50,815 nucleotides of DNA from Chloroflexota bacterium (GCA_013112725.1 JABFFZ010000036.1:1-50815); one strand, 5' to 3'. Counted from the first letter of the stretch, positions 25,150-34,657 are shown. Made by a program: numbers and translations. The notes: generated by a model not told the origin, from the sequence alone.

Positions 25150-28100
25150 AACCGAACAGAACTACTCAAACAACAACTGCAAGAACGCATTTTGATCATT
25201 GACGGTGCCATGGGGTCGCTGATTCAGACGTATGGGCTGGATGAGGCGGGCTATCGCGGCGAGCGATTCGCCAACCATCCCTCCGACGTGAAGGGCAACA
25301 ACGAAATCCTGAACCTGACTCGGCCAGATATTATCCACGCCATCCACACGGCTTATCTGGAAGCGGGTGCGGACATCGTGGAGACCAACACCTTCAACGG
25401 CAATCGCTTCTCCCAGGCCGAATACCAGATGGCCGAATATGTGTATGAAATCAACCGGGAAGCGGCCCGGATTGCCCGTGAAGCGTGTGATGCCTTTGTA
25501 GCCAAGGGCGCCGGGCGTGGGCCAAAATTTGTCGCCGGGTCGTTGGGGCCGCTGAACCGCACGTTGTCGCTCTCGCCGGATGTGAATGACCCCGGCTATC
25601 GGGCGGTGACGTTTGACGAGGTGGCCGAGGCGTATGCCGAAGCAACACGCGGGCTGATGGACGGCGGCGCGGATATTCTGCTCATTGAGACGGTTTTTGA
25701 TACGCTGAACGCCAAGGCGGCCATCTTTGGCATTCAGAACGTTTTCGAGGAGAAAGGAACGGAACTACCGCTGATGATTTCGGGCACGATTACAGACGCC
25801 AGCGGACGTACCCTCTCCGGGCAGACAATGGAGGCATGGTATATCTCTATTCGCCACGCCAACCCGTTGGTGGTGGGCATGAATTGCAGCTTTGGGCCGG
25901 GGGCGTTACGGCCGTATCTCACCACCATCGCCAACATGAGCGACAGCTACATCAGCTTCTATCCCAACGCCGGTCTGCCCGACGGCTTCGGCGGCTTTGC
26001 CGAAGGCATTGAGGACATGGTTCCTGTGCTGCGGGAACTGGCGCAAGAGGGCTATCTGAACATCGTCGGTGGTTGCTGCGGCACCACGCCTGCCTTCATC
26101 AAGGCGTTTGCCCAGGCCGTGGCGGGGATTGCGCCGCGCAAACCGGAGCCGCGCCCCCAATATCTGCGCCTCAGTGGGCTGGAACCGCTGACGCTGACAC
26201 CGGAACTGAACTTTGTAAACATCGGCGAGCGCACTAACGTCACCGGCTCGCGCCGCTTTGCCCGCCTGATCCTGGAGGGCAAATATGACGAGGCGTTAAG
26301 CGTGGCGCGGGAGCAGGTGGAAAATGGGGCGCAGATGATTGACATCAATATGGATGAAGGGATGTTGGACGCCCTGGCCGCCATGCCCCGCTTCCTCAAT
26401 TTGATAGCCGGTGAGCCGGACATATCCTGTGTGCCGGTGGTGATTGACTCCTCTAAGTGGGAGGTGATTGAGGCTGGACTGAAGTGTGTGCAGGGTAAAT
26501 CCATCGTCAACTCCATCAGCATGAAGGAGGGAGAGGCGGAATTTATCCGCCAGGCGAAGCTGGCACGGCGCTATGGCGCGGCGGTGATTGTGATGGCCTT
26601 TGACGAACAGGGGCAGGCGGACACGTTTGAGCGCAAGATCACCATTTGCCAGCGGGCCTATGATGTGCTGACGCAGCAGGTGGGTTTCCCGCCGGAGGAC
26701 ATCATCTTTGACCCGAATATTTTCGCCATTGCCACGGGGATTGAGGAGCATAATGAATACGGCCGTGCCTTCATCGAGGCCACGCGCTGGATTAAAGAAA
26801 ACTTGCCCCACGCACACGTCAGCGGCGGCGTCAGCAATATCTCTTTCAGCTTTCGCGGTAACGATGTGATGCGTGAAGCCATTCACGCTGCCTTTTTGTA
26901 TCATGCCATCCAGGCGGGCATGGATATGGGCATTGTTAACGCCGGGCAGTTGGCGATTTACGAGGAGATTCCCGCGCCGCTGCTGGAACGGGTGGAGGAT
27001 GTGCTGTTTAACCGCCGCCCAGATGCGACGGAACGGCTGGTGGAACATGCCGAAATTGTGCGCGGGGCGGGCAAGGAAAAGGCGGCCGACCTGGCCTGGC
27101 GGCAAGCGCCGGTGAATGAGCGGCTGGCGCATGCGCTGGTAAAGGGGATTACGGACTTTATTATTGAAGATACGGAAGAAGCACGGCAGCAGACGGCACG
27201 GCCGTTGCACGTGATCGAAGGGCCGCTGATGGCGGGCATGAACATTGTCGGCGACCTGTTTGGCAGCGGCAAGATGTTTCTGCCACAGGTGGTGAAGTCG
27301 GCGCGGGTGATGAAGCAGGCGGTGGCTTACCTGGTGCCGTTCATCGAAGCGGAGAAGGCAGCAGCGGGGCTGAATGGGCAAAGCAACGGCCGTATCGTTA
27401 TGGCCACCGTGAAGGGGGATGTACACGACATTGGCAAGAACATTGTCGGTGTGGTGCTGCAATGCAATGGCTACGAGGTGATTGACCTGGGGGTGATGGT
27501 ACCGGCGGAGAAGATATTACGGACGGCCGTAGAAAGCAACGCCGACATCATCGGCCTGAGTGGGCTGATTACCCCCTCGCTGGAAGAAATGCGCCACGTG
27601 GCCGCCGAGATGACGCGGCAGGAGTTCGACATCCCCCTGCTGATTGGGGGGGCGACAACGAGTAAGGTGCACACGGCCGTGAAAATTGAACCCAACTATC
27701 TGGGCAGCCAGACCATCCACGTGGTAGATGCCTCCCGCGCCGTCGGCGTCGTCTCCCACCTGCTCGGCGAAGACAAAGAACAGTACGTAGCCGACATCAA
27801 AGCTGAATACGAACGCATCCGTGCCCAACACGGCAACCGCAGCGACCGCGCCCGCCTCATCCCCATCGCCGACGCCCGCGCCAACCATTTCAAAACGGAT
27901 TGGGCCACTTACCAACCACCCCAACCCAACTTTCTGGGTATCAAAACGTGGGACAATTACCCAATTACCCAATTACGCAATTACATAGACTGGACCCCCT
28001 TCTTCACCACCTGGGAACTGGCGGGCAAATTCCCGCGCATCCTGGAAGACCCCGTCGTCGGTGAATCGGCGCGCCATTTGTACGCCGATGCCCAGGCGAT

Positions 28101-28848
28101 GCTGGACAGGATCATCGCCGAGAATTGGCTGACGGCCAAAGCGGCTGTGGGTATCTTCCCAGCCAATAGCATGGGGGATGATGTCATCATTTTCAACATA
28201 GAGACACAGAGGCGCAGAGGGCAAGAGATGGGCAGGGTTCACTTTTTGCGGCAACAGATGGAGAAACCACCGGGGCGGCCGAATCTGTGCCTGGCTGATT
28301 TTGTGGCCCCGGCGGAAAGCGGGGTGACGGATTACATCGGCATGTTTGTGGTGACGGCGGGTATTGGGTTGGCGGAAAAGGTGGCGGAATTTGAAGCCGC
28401 ACATGACGATTACAGTGCCATCTTGCTGAAGGCGCTGGCCGACCGGCTGGCGGAAGCGTTCGCCGAGGCGATGCACGCCTGTGTACGCCGGGAGTATTGG
28501 GGGTATGCGGCTGACGAAACATTGGAAAATGAGGCGCTGATTGCCGAGAAATATCGCGGGATTCGGCCGGCGCCTGGCTACCCCGCCTGCCCCGACCACA
28601 CCGAAAAGGGTGAACTCTTTCGGCTGCTGGAGGCGACCTGCCGTACCGGGGTGCAGTTGACGGAAAGTTATGCCATGTGGCCGGCGGCGGCCGTGTCTGG
28701 CTACTACTTCTCGCACCCGGAAGCGGCCTATTTTGGGATCGGCCGTGTCAACGCCGACCAGATCGCCGACTACGCCACCCGCAAAGAGCAATCGGTGGAA
28801 ATCACCGAACGCTGGCTGGCTTCCAACCTGGGGTATGAACCTGTATAA
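25147..28848 (+). CDS. metH: Cobalamin-dependent methionine synthase MetH
   Basis: A 1233-residue full-length MetH making methionine from homocysteine with methyltetrahydrofolate. Modules in order: homocysteine domain (about 1-325) with zinc ligands Cys247, Cys310 and Cys311; pterin domain (about 350-610, [16 protein letters not shown]); B12 cap and B12 domain with DVHDIGKN (Asp758-x-His760-xx-Gly763); and the SAM-dependent reactivation domain (about 905-1225, [21 protein letters not shown]). Zinc residue numbers agree with E. coli. ATG at 25147 is preferred; GTG at 25138 is an alternative. Two short repeats are translated in frame in the reactivation domain. A SAM riboswitch lies 2.3 kb upstream on the same strand with only co-directional genes between. 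Confidence 0.96.
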   Translation: MNRTELLKQQLQERILIIDGAMGSLIQTYGLDEAGYRGERFANHPSDVKGNNEILNLTRPDIIHAIHTAYLEAGADIVETNTFNGNRFSQAEYQMAEYVYEINREAARIAREACDAFVAKGAGRGPKFVAGSLGPLNRTLSLSPDVNDPGYRAVTFDEVAEAYAEATRGLMDGGADILLIETVFDTLNAKAAIFGIQNVFEEKGTELPLMISGTITDASGRTLSGQTMEAWYISIRHANPLVVGMNCSFGPGALRPYLTTIANMSDSYISFYPNAGLPDGFGGFAEGIEDMVPVLRELAQEGYLNIVGGCCGTTPAFIKAFAQAVAGIAPRKPEPRPQYLRLSGLEPLTLTPELNFVNIGERTNVTGSRRFARLILEGKYDEALSVAREQVENGAQMIDINMDEGMLDALAAMPRFLNLIAGEPDISCVPVVIDSSKWEVIEAGLKCVQGKSIVNSISMKEGEAEFIRQAKLARRYGAAVIVMAFDEQGQADTFERKITICQRAYDVLTQQVGFPPEDIIFDPNIFAIATGIEEHNEYGRAFIEATRWIKENLPHAHVSGGVSNISFSFRGNDVMREAIHAAFLYHAIQAGMDMGIVNAGQLAIYEEIPAPLLERVEDVLFNRRPDATERLVEHAEIVRGAGKEKAADLAWRQAPVNERLAHALVKGITDFIIEDTEEARQQTARPLHVIEGPLMAGMNIVGDLFGSGKMFLPQVVKSARVMKQAVAYLVPFIEAEKAAAGLNGQSNGRIVMATVKGDVHDIGKNIVGVVLQCNGYEVIDLGVMVPAEKILRTAVESNADIIGLSGLITPSLEEMRHVAAEMTRQEFDIPLLIGGATTSKVHTAVKIEPNYLGSQTIHVVDASRAVGVVSHLLGEDKEQYVADIKAEYERIRAQHGNRSDRARLIPIADARANHFKTDWATYQPPQPNFLGIKTWDNYPITQLRNYIDWTPFFTTWELAGKFPRILEDPVVGESARHLYADAQAMLDRIIAENWLTAKAAVGIFPANSMGDDVIIFNIETQRRRGQEMGRVHFLRQQMEKPPGRPNLCLADFVAPAESGVTDYIGMFVVTAGIGLAEKVAEFEAAHDDYSAILLKALADRLAEAFAEAMHACVRREYWGYAADETLENEALIAEKYRGIRPAPGYPACPDHTEKGELFRLLEATCRTGVQLTESYAMWPAAAVSGYYFSHPEAAYFGIGRVNADQIADYATRKEQSVEITERWLASNLGYEPV
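27954..27984. repeat. GGGTAATT-family repeat translated inside metH
   Basis: Four CAATTACC units (CAATTACCCAATTACC...) encode residues about 940-949 counted from GTG 25138 ([10 protein letters not shown]), just before the conserved [12 protein letters not shown] start of the reactivation domain. The frame is kept. Confidence 0.85.
28197..28220. repeat. CAGAGGCGCAGAGG-type repeat translated inside metH
   Basis: ACATAGAGACACAGAGGCGC... is a short purine-rich tandem repeat of a kind I recall dispersed between genes in other Chloroflexota and cyanobacteria. Here it encodes IETQRRRG in a surface loop of the reactivation domain, before the conserved LRQQ segment. Confidence 0.6.
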
Positions 28849-28849
28849 T
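28821..28849 (+). promoter_or_regulatory. Possible promoter overlapping the end of metH
   Basis: A perfect TATAAT (28844-28849) contains the metH stop codon TAA; 17 nt upstream TTCCAA is a weak -35 (three of six). It could drive the DUF6883/DUF4926 pair on its own. Confidence 0.35.
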
Positions 28850-28917
28850 GTCGAGGTCTACGGTATGAGACTGGCTATACTTCTGCTGAATCATGTAACA
28901 ACTTGTACCAGACGACA

Positions 28918-29262
28918 ATGATCATTCCAAATGCTGAACATGCCATAGTAGACATTCGTAAACTGCGTGACTATGTACTCGACCCAACGCATGAGCGAGG
29001 AAAACATAAAGCGCGGGTATTTGCGGCCACATTTGACCTGACTGCGAACGACGCAGAAGCTCTACAAGAATACCTGCTTGGCATTGTACAAACACATGAG
29101 GCACAAACAGCAGTAGAGGGTGATTACGGACAAATATACCGAATTGATCTCCCTTTCGCCTGGAATGACATCACTGAGAATGTCCGTATTACCTGGATCA
29201 TAAGGCACGATGAAGATTTTCCGCGATTGGTTAGCTGCTTTGTACGACGCAAAGGAAGATAA
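28918..29262 (+). CDS. DUF6883-like protein, possible toxin partner
   Basis: A 114-residue protein. The start MIIPNAEHAIVDIRKLRDYVLDP and the following GKHKARVF match the DUF6883 pattern (IPNA, KL-x-DYLL, GKxKAxFF), a small domain found alone or at the C-terminus of polymorphic toxins. ATG at 28918 is preferred to TTG at 28903. Its stop is followed after 2 nt by the DUF4926 gene. This order, DUF6883 then DUF4926, is what I recall from genomes where the pair travels together, suggesting toxin and antitoxin or immunity roles. That role is inferred. Confidence 0.7.
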   Translation: MIIPNAEHAIVDIRKLRDYVLDPTHERGKHKARVFAATFDLTANDAEALQEYLLGIVQTHEAQTAVEGDYGQIYRIDLPFAWNDITENVRITWIIRHDEDFPRLVSCFVRRKGR

Positions 29263-29264
29263 CG

Positions 29265-29507
29265 ATGAAAGAGAGTTATGAGCTATTGGATGTCGTTGCG
29301 TTACTGGTTGATTTGCCTGCACACGGTTTGCGGCGAGGTGAAGTAGGCACACTGGTTGAATACCTGGCGCCTGATATATGGCTGGTGGAATTTAGCGATA
29401 ACAGCGGCGAAGAGTACGCTATAGTTGAACTACACACTAACCAACTGATGAAGCTGTATTATGAACCCGGTCTGGCTTCTGCTCCAGATAAAGCTATTGT
29501 GGCGTGA
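29265..29507 (+). CDS. DUF4926 family protein, possible immunity or antitoxin partner
   Basis: An 80-residue protein: LLDVVALLVDLPAHGLRRGEVGTLVEYLAPDIWLVEFSDNSGEEYAIVELHTNQLMKL. The pattern D-V-V-A-L-x-x-D-x-P-x-x-G-L-x-x-G-x-V-G-T-V-V and the closing E-F-x-D-x-x-G matches DUF4926, a small SH3-like beta-barrel family. ATG at 29265, directly behind the DUF6883 gene. Its stop overlaps the GTG of the next gene. Likely partner of the DUF6883 protein. Confidence 0.8.
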   Translation: MKESYELLDVVALLVDLPAHGLRRGEVGTLVEYLAPDIWLVEFSDNSGEEYAIVELHTNQLMKLYYEPGLASAPDKAIVA

Positions 29508-29776
29508 ACGATGAGCCCATCATTTTAATTGGGCCGCTGTATGCCGGGAAGACGACGGTAGGTAAGTTGCTGGCGGAAGGGTTGGGACGGCCGTTTGTGT
29601 TACCGGATCGGACGGAACGGCCGTACCAAAAACCGGAATACCTCAACCCCGATCTCAACGAAATCCTCTCGGCCGATGACCACTTTAACCGGCTGGTAAA
29701 GCACACCTTCTGCACCAACAGCAAAACCCCCGCCCAAACCTGCCAGGAAATCCTGGCTGCCCTGAACCGGGCCTGA
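29504..29776 (+). pseudogene. P-loop kinase-like remnant with internal deletion
   Basis: A 90-residue frame starting GTG at 29504, overlapping the upstream stop (GTGA). It begins MNDEPIILIGPLYAGKTTVGKLLAEGLGRPF, a Walker A P-loop as in shikimate-kinase-like proteins, but after about 32 residues the sequence jumps to a C-terminal-looking segment (HFNRLVKHTFCTNSKTPAQTCQEILAAL). The usual middle 80-100 residues, including the acidic and lid motifs, are missing. The jump falls in a stretch holding two ACGGCCGT copies (29588 and 29618 regions). It is probably a gene with an internal deletion, though a short real protein cannot be excluded. Confidence 0.55.
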
Positions 29777-29882
29777 CCATATCCATGACAGATAGCATAC
29801 CCAATCGCCGCCAAAGGTAACTGGTTTACCCGCGCCCCCCTGCTTACAATTCCCCCCATCTTAACAAAACGAAGACGCAGGT

Positions 29883-30980
29883 ATGAAGAGAGCATGGTTA
29901 CTGATTGGTCTGGTGATGGCGATAGGGCTGATGGGCTGCCAGCAGCAGCGCGACGCTTACAAATCTTTGCAGGCGGTGATGGACAACACGGTCGCGGCCG
30001 ATGGGCCGGGCGTGGTACTGCTGGTGGAAGGGGAAGGCGTCGGCCAGCAAATTTTTGCGCGGGGGGTGGCCGACCGGGAAAAGGGTAGTCCGGTACGCAC
30101 CGTTAGCCATTTTCGAATGGGCGGCCTGACCAAGCCGTTTATCAGCACCCTGGTGCTGCAAATGGTATCGGAGGGCAAATTGAGCCTGGATGATACCCTG
30201 GCAGAGCGGCTGCCAGACACGGCCGTCCTCTTCCCCCACAGCGCCCAAATCACCATCCGTCACCTACTGAATATGACCAGCGGCATCCCCGACTACCGCG
30301 ACAACCCTGCCTTTTGGGAAGTGGTACGCGCCCAGGAAAAACGGGGCTGGCAGCCGGAAGAACTACTGCCTTATGCCGCGGAACTGCCAGGCACGGCCGT
30401 GCCCGGCGAAACTTTCCAATATTCCAACACCAACTACCTGCTGCTGCAAATGATCCTGGCCACGGTACTCAAAGACCCGCTGGCCGAAGAGCTGCGCGAC
30501 CGTATCTGGGACCCGGTGGATATGCCCGATACCTACATCGAGCCAATTGCCCTGACTTCCGGCGGGCACATTGCCGGGTATGCAGACATGGATGGCGACG
30601 GCGCCGTGGAAAATACGTTGCCCTACGACGATGCGCGAGGTCTGGCCGACCTGGGTTTCATTTCCAGCGCCCTTGACCTGGGCGCGTTTGCACCCGCTTT
30701 GTATGCGCGCACGCTGCCGGGGGCCGACGGCCGTGCCCAAACCCTGGCCACTATACCCACCGGCAACGGCGCGGACGAATACGGTCTGGGCATCATGCGC
30801 CGTCCCTCCGCCTGGGGCGACATGTGGGGCTACGACAGCACCACCGGCGGCTACAGCCACCAGATGTGGTACCTGCCCGACCAGAAACTGACCGTCGTCG
30901 TCTTGATCAGCGGCGAAGAGCCAGCGCTGGCAAATGAATTGGTGGCGCGGGCGCTGACGGCCGTGTTGGGGCAAGAGTAG
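29883..30980 (+). CDS. Class C beta-lactamase-fold lipoprotein lacking the catalytic serine
   Basis: A 365-residue exported protein with lipobox LMGC (Cys19). The body is a serine-hydrolase (beta-lactamase/D-Ala-D-Ala peptidase) domain: HFRMGGLTKPFISTLVLQM at 76-94, IRHLLNMTSGIPDY, the Tyr180-Ser-Asn182 motif (FQYSNTNYLLL) and a C-terminal GGYSHQMWYLP that stands for the HxG/KTG strand. In active relatives the first motif reads S-x-x-K (for example FRIGSxTK); here Ser is replaced by Gly81 (codon GGC, 30123-30125), while Lys84 stays. It should not form an acyl-enzyme, so it may be a binding or regulatory pseudo-enzyme. ATG with GAAGACGCAGGT upstream, no strong Shine-Dalgarno. Ends back to back with der. 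Confidence 0.83.
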   Translation: MKRAWLLIGLVMAIGLMGCQQQRDAYKSLQAVMDNTVAADGPGVVLLVEGEGVGQQIFARGVADREKGSPVRTVSHFRMGGLTKPFISTLVLQMVSEGKLSLDDTLAERLPDTAVLFPHSAQITIRHLLNMTSGIPDYRDNPAFWEVVRAQEKRGWQPEELLPYAAELPGTAVPGETFQYSNTNYLLLQMILATVLKDPLAEELRDRIWDPVDMPDTYIEPIALTSGGHIAGYADMDGDGAVENTLPYDDARGLADLGFISSALDLGAFAPALYARTLPGADGRAQTLATIPTGNGADEYGLGIMRRPSAWGDMWGYDSTTGGYSHQMWYLPDQKLTVVVLISGEEPALANELVARALTAVLGQE

Positions 30981-31000
30981 CAAGTGGCAGGTGGCTACTC
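30975..31000. terminator. Shared hairpin between convergent genes
   Basis: GAGTAGC (30975-30981) pairs with GCTACTC (30994-31000) around a GCAAGTGGCAGGT-type loop. Each arm encodes Glu-stop for the gene entering from its side, so the hairpin contains both stop codons. There is no long T run, so terminator function is moderate. Confidence 0.5.
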
Positions 31001-32359
31001 CCCAAACCGATCCTCACTGCGGGCGCGGAAGAAGAGGCGGATGGGCGTGCCCGTGAACGACCATCGCTCCCGCAGTTGATTTTCCAGGAAACGCTTGTAG
31101 CTGAAATTGATCCAATCCGGCTTATTCACAAAAAAGATAAAGGTGGGTGGCGCGGTTTCCGCCTGGGTGGCGTAGAAGAATTTAACCCTTATCCCTCCCT
31201 TCTGCGGCGGCGGATGCAGGGTAGTCGCTTCGCGCATAAACGTATTCAGCGCGCTGGTTTGCACCCGTTGGTGGCGGGCAGCATTCACTTCCAGCACCAT
31301 CGGTAAAATTTTATTCAACCGCTGCCCTGTCAGCGCCGAGATGAAAATAATGGGCACGTAGGGTAGAAAGTTCAATTCGTGGCGTACCTTTTGCTCCATC
31401 TCGTGCAGCGTGTGGGTGTCCTTTTCCACCGCGTCCCACTTATTCACCAGCACAATGATGCCCGCGTCTTCTTCGGTCAGCATCCCGGCAATGTGGGCAT
31501 CCTGAGCCGTAATCCCCTCTTCGGCGTCCACCAGCAGCAAGGCCACATCGGCCCGATTCAGCGCCTTCACCGAGCGCAGCACGCTGTATTTTTCCACGCC
31601 CGGCTCAATTTTGCCGCGCCGCCGGATACCGGCCGTGTCAATCAGCGTGAATTCCTGCCCATGCCAGCGCAGGCTGGTGTCTATGGCGTCGCGGGTGGTG
31701 CCGGCGATGGGGCTGACAATGGCCCGCTCCTCGCCCAACAGTTTGTTCAACAGAGTGGATTTACCGGCATTGGGCCGGCCGAGGATGGCAATTTTGATGG
31801 AGTCATCTTCTTCGTCGGTCGGTTCGCTGGCGGGGATGGAGCCGACGATGGCGTCGAGCAAATCGCCCACACCGACGCCGTGCAAAGCAGAAGTGGCAAT
31901 CACTTCGCCCAGGGCCAGTTCATAAAATTCCATCGCCTGGTCTTTGAGATTACTGGATTCCAGTTTATTGGCGGCGATGATGACCGGTTTGTCTGTACGG
32001 CGCAGGATGTCGGCCACTTCACGGTCAGCGGCGGTGATACCGGCACGGCCGTCTACCACCTGCACAATCACATCCGCATCCTGCATGGCTACCCGCGCCT
32101 GCTGGCGAATGGCGGGCAGGAATTGCTCCGAATCCTCGGACAGGGGTTCGGTGTGCCAGCCTTCGGTCACTTCAATACCGCCGGTATCCACCAGCGAGAA
32201 GGCAACGCCGTTCCATTCACTGTCGGCGTAGAGCCGGTCACGAGTAGTGCCGGGTGTGTCAGAGACAACGGCCAACCGGCGACCAATAATGCGGTTAAAC
32301 AAGGTGGATTTGCCCACGTTGGGGCGCCCCACCAGGGCTACTAAGGCTTTTGTTTTCAT
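30995..32359 (-). CDS. der: Ribosome biogenesis GTPase Der (EngA)
   Basis: A 454-residue tandem-GTPase protein that helps 50S subunit assembly. First G domain: VGRPNVGKST (G1), TPGTTRD (G2), DTGG (G3), NKLE (G4). Second G domain: LGRPNAGKST, AGTTRD, DTAG, NKWD. A C-terminal KH-like domain of about 115 residues (FMREATTLHPPP, FKRFLENQLRERW, PIRLFFRAR) closes the protein, as in all Der proteins. ATG at 32359 is chosen because the family starts right before the first G1 motif; an extension to 32392 would run through a hairpin. No clear Shine-Dalgarno. It lies 136 bp after cdaR on the same strand. Confidence 0.95.
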   Translation of the reverse strand: MKTKALVALVGRPNVGKSTLFNRIIGRRLAVVSDTPGTTRDRLYADSEWNGVAFSLVDTGGIEVTEGWHTEPLSEDSEQFLPAIRQQARVAMQDADVIVQVVDGRAGITAADREVADILRRTDKPVIIAANKLESSNLKDQAMEFYELALGEVIATSALHGVGVGDLLDAIVGSIPASEPTDEEDDSIKIAILGRPNAGKSTLLNKLLGEERAIVSPIAGTTRDAIDTSLRWHGQEFTLIDTAGIRRRGKIEPGVEKYSVLRSVKALNRADVALLLVDAEEGITAQDAHIAGMLTEEDAGIIVLVNKWDAVEKDTHTLHEMEQKVRHELNFLPYVPIIFISALTGQRLNKILPMVLEVNAARHQRVQTSALNTFMREATTLHPPPQKGGIRVKFFYATQAETAPPTFIFFVNKPDWINFSYKRFLENQLRERWSFTGTPIRLFFRARSEDRFGE

Positions 32360-32374
32360 AGATACACTGGCTGC

Positions 32375-32425
32375 GGCCGGTCTCCAGGCCATGCCAGACG
32401 AGACGGCACGGTCTGGAGACCGGCC
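32375..32425. repeat. 13-bp-stem hairpin upstream of der
   Basis: GGCCGGTCTCCAG (32375-32387) pairs perfectly with CTGGAGACCGGCC (32413-32425) around a 25-nt loop. It starts 16 nt upstream of the der ATG on the minus strand and lies in the cdaR-der gap, so it may affect der translation or stop the cdaR transcript, though no T run follows. Confidence 0.65.
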
Positions 32426-32495
32426 AGAGCGTTAACTTTAGGCTATTGTCCCGAAAAGGGGGACACTTTGCCAGATTTTGGGAAACATTCAGAAT

Positions 32496-33788
32496 TCAGG
32501 GGGCGGCAAAAGGCACGGCCGTACTCCTCCTGCCTACCGTATCTATTGGTGGCGGCGTGGGTGTGGGCCGGGTAATGATTACGGTAATAAGCGCCGGCTG
32601 TACGGAGCGAATTTCCAAACCGCGATTGGGGATAATGACCGTTGGTTCCAGTTCATAGGCGCCGGGTCTCAGGCCAAAGACATCCACTGTGACTTCCACT
32701 TCTTGCTCCGGCATGGCGTCCAGCACCGGCAGGGGGCCAAACAATACCACCCGCGCCGTTTCCGGCTGAATCACGGCTTGCAGGTCGCTGCCCAACCCCA
32801 ATACCTCAATGGGGCGGTTAAACACTTTGGTGCTGGAAAACGGTTCAATTTCCACCGTCGCCACAATCTCCTGCACTTCGTCCAGGGTAATGCCCTGGGG
32901 CAGCACCAATGATACCCGCGTGGAAAATGATTCGGTCAGGCCGGTGACGTCAATCGGTTCGGTTTGCACGCGGAAGGGTTGTTCGAGCTGCGACGGCCGT
33001 CCCGTCAGCAGCACACTCGGCGGATTGACCGACGTGTTGAGGACGCGGTAACCCGGCGCCGGCTCACCCACCACATTAACACTGATAACCCGGTTGGCAA
33101 AGTCCGCCGATTCTTCAATCGGAATCGTCACCGTCACCTGGTTTTGGCTGATTTCCAGATTACTTACTCCGGCTACCCGCCCTTGCTGATCATAAAAAAT
33201 GGGCTGCGGTGACACCACTTTAGTTTGTGTATCTTCATTGCTCAAGAAAACAGTGACGCGGGCCAACGCCAACCGGCTCACGTCAGAGGCAATACCTCTG
33301 ACGGTAATAAAGGCCGGTTCCAACAGCGCATCGCCGGCCGTATAACCACGCGGCACACTGCCACGCAAATCCAGCGCCACCGGTATTTCTTTAGAGACCA
33401 GCGGCTCCAGGTGAACACTGATTTGATCGGGGGCTGGCGGGTCCAGGGTTATCTGGGCGGCGCCAGTGCGCACTTCCACAGGCACTAACTGCCCCTGACC
33501 ATAAGGCGTCTGGCTTAAATCCACAATGGCGGAAAAGTCAGCCGCCGTCAGCGTGTCTACTACAGAAGTTGGCCCTTGAAACACGGCCACCACCGCCACA
33601 TTGTTCAAATTAGACGGTTCAATAATGCGCACGTTTTCAGGCACATTAATAAATTCGACAGGGATTTGCAGCGCCCGGCGCAGGATGGGGTCATCCCCTT
33701 GTTGGGCATTGACCCAGATAACGATGGCTAAAAGCAGGGAAAGCAGCAACGCCATCAGGTCAGCCAGACTGGATTTGAAACGCCTCAT
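32496..33788 (-). CDS. cdaR: CdaR-like regulator with YbbR domains
   Basis: A 430-residue protein anchored by one N-terminal membrane helix (ALLLSLLLAIVIWVNA). Outside the membrane it has about four YbbR-type repeats of roughly 80-90 residues, each with a start such as IPVEFINVPENVRI, IPVALDLRGSVPRGY, RVISVNVVGEPAPGYRV and FNRPIEVLGLG, and a strand with VRG, VFLSN or VLFGP. The tail is Pro/Thr rich. YbbR-domain CdaR binds and modulates CdaA, the diadenylate cyclase, and the gene overlaps cdaA by four bases, as in Bacillus. The third gene expected in Firmicutes, glmM, is absent here. ATG at 33788. Confidence 0.85.
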   Translation of the reverse strand: MRRFKSSLADLMALLLSLLLAIVIWVNAQQGDDPILRRALQIPVEFINVPENVRIIEPSNLNNVAVVAVFQGPTSVVDTLTAADFSAIVDLSQTPYGQGQLVPVEVRTGAAQITLDPPAPDQISVHLEPLVSKEIPVALDLRGSVPRGYTAGDALLEPAFITVRGIASDVSRLALARVTVFLSNEDTQTKVVSPQPIFYDQQGRVAGVSNLEISQNQVTVTIPIEESADFANRVISVNVVGEPAPGYRVLNTSVNPPSVLLTGRPSQLEQPFRVQTEPIDVTGLTESFSTRVSLVLPQGITLDEVQEIVATVEIEPFSSTKVFNRPIEVLGLGSDLQAVIQPETARVVLFGPLPVLDAMPEQEVEVTVDVFGLRPGAYELEPTVIIPNRGLEIRSVQPALITVIITRPTPTPPPIDTVGRRSTAVPFAAP

Positions 33789-34648
33789 AAGACGCCTCCT
33801 TTGGGGCCGTCTTTGGATGGGCTGTCTGGCTTGATGGGGTTGTTCTTCAGGGAGGTGGAACCGGTGAGCATGGTGTGCAGCACTTCATCCAGCCGGGAGG
33901 GTTCCAGGCGGCGCACGATGAAACGGCCGTTATGGGTAATGGAAACCTGCCCCGTCTCTTCCGATACAACCACGGTAACGGCGTCACTCACTTCACTGAT
34001 GCCCAGGGCGGCGCGGTGGCGCAGCCCCATTTGCCGGTCAGACAGGCTGCTGGTGGAAAGAGGCATCACGCAGGCGGCGGCAGCCAGTTTTTCACCCCGG
34101 ATGATGACGGCGCCATCGTGTAATTCGGTATGTTTATTGAAGATGGTGAGCAGCAGCTCGGCGGAAATATCGGCATTCATGGCAATGCCGCTATCAATGT
34201 ATTCTTGCAAACCGGTATCCCGTTCAAAAGTGATCAACGCCCCGTGCCGCCGTTGGGAGAGGCGCAGGCAGGCTTCTTTTACGGCCGTAATCATCGGATT
34301 GATTTCGTTCTGTCGCCAAAAACGCAGGTAGCGCCCACTGCGGCCAATGCGCTCCAATGCCCGGCGCAGTTCTGGCTGGAAAATGATGGGAATGGATATG
34401 AGCAGCACCGGCAAAATAGTATTAACCAGAGAGCGGAAGGCGATGAGGCCGGGAATAGAGGCCAACACCAAAACGGCCAGGGCAATCACCACCAGCCCCC
34501 GCAGCACCTGCACCGCCCGTGTTCCCCGAATGAGCAGAAACACGGCAAAAATAACGGCCGTGACTAACAAAATATCCAGCACACTGATCCAGCCCCATCT
34601 GAGATTCCGCACTGTTTCCAGAATGCTGTCTACGGTAATTTCATTCAT
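33785..34648 (-). CDS. cdaA: Diadenylate cyclase CdaA (c-di-AMP synthase)
   Basis: A 287-residue enzyme making c-di-AMP from two ATP. Three N-terminal membrane helices (about 20-90) precede the DAC domain. Catalytic motifs are intact: LHDGAVIIRG with Asp178-Gly-Ala180 and GLRHRAALGISE with Arg210-His-Arg212. Length and layout are those of CdaA, not DisA. Its stop overlaps cdaR by four bases, and it starts 9 nt after the TPR gene, so the three genes likely share one transcript. c-di-AMP controls potassium and osmotic balance and wall stress in many bacteria. Octamers lie at 33.9, 34.3 and 34.55 kb. Confidence 0.95.
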   Translation of the reverse strand: MNEITVDSILETVRNLRWGWISVLDILLVTAVIFAVFLLIRGTRAVQVLRGLVVIALAVLVLASIPGLIAFRSLVNTILPVLLISIPIIFQPELRRALERIGRSGRYLRFWRQNEINPMITAVKEACLRLSQRRHGALITFERDTGLQEYIDSGIAMNADISAELLLTIFNKHTELHDGAVIIRGEKLAAAACVMPLSTSSLSDRQMGLRHRAALGISEVSDAVTVVVSEETGQVSITHNGRFIVRRLEPSRLDEVLHTMLTGSTSLKNNPIKPDSPSKDGPKGGVL

Positions 34649-34657
34649 CCTACCCGA

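Noticed and set aside
26296..27462. Open frame of 388 residues on the minus strand in metH
   Set aside because: It lies wholly within the highly conserved metH frame and its composition is that of an antisense shadow.
31379..32344. Open frame of 321 residues on the plus strand opposite der
   Set aside because: Complete overlap with a conserved GTPase and no recognisable domain.
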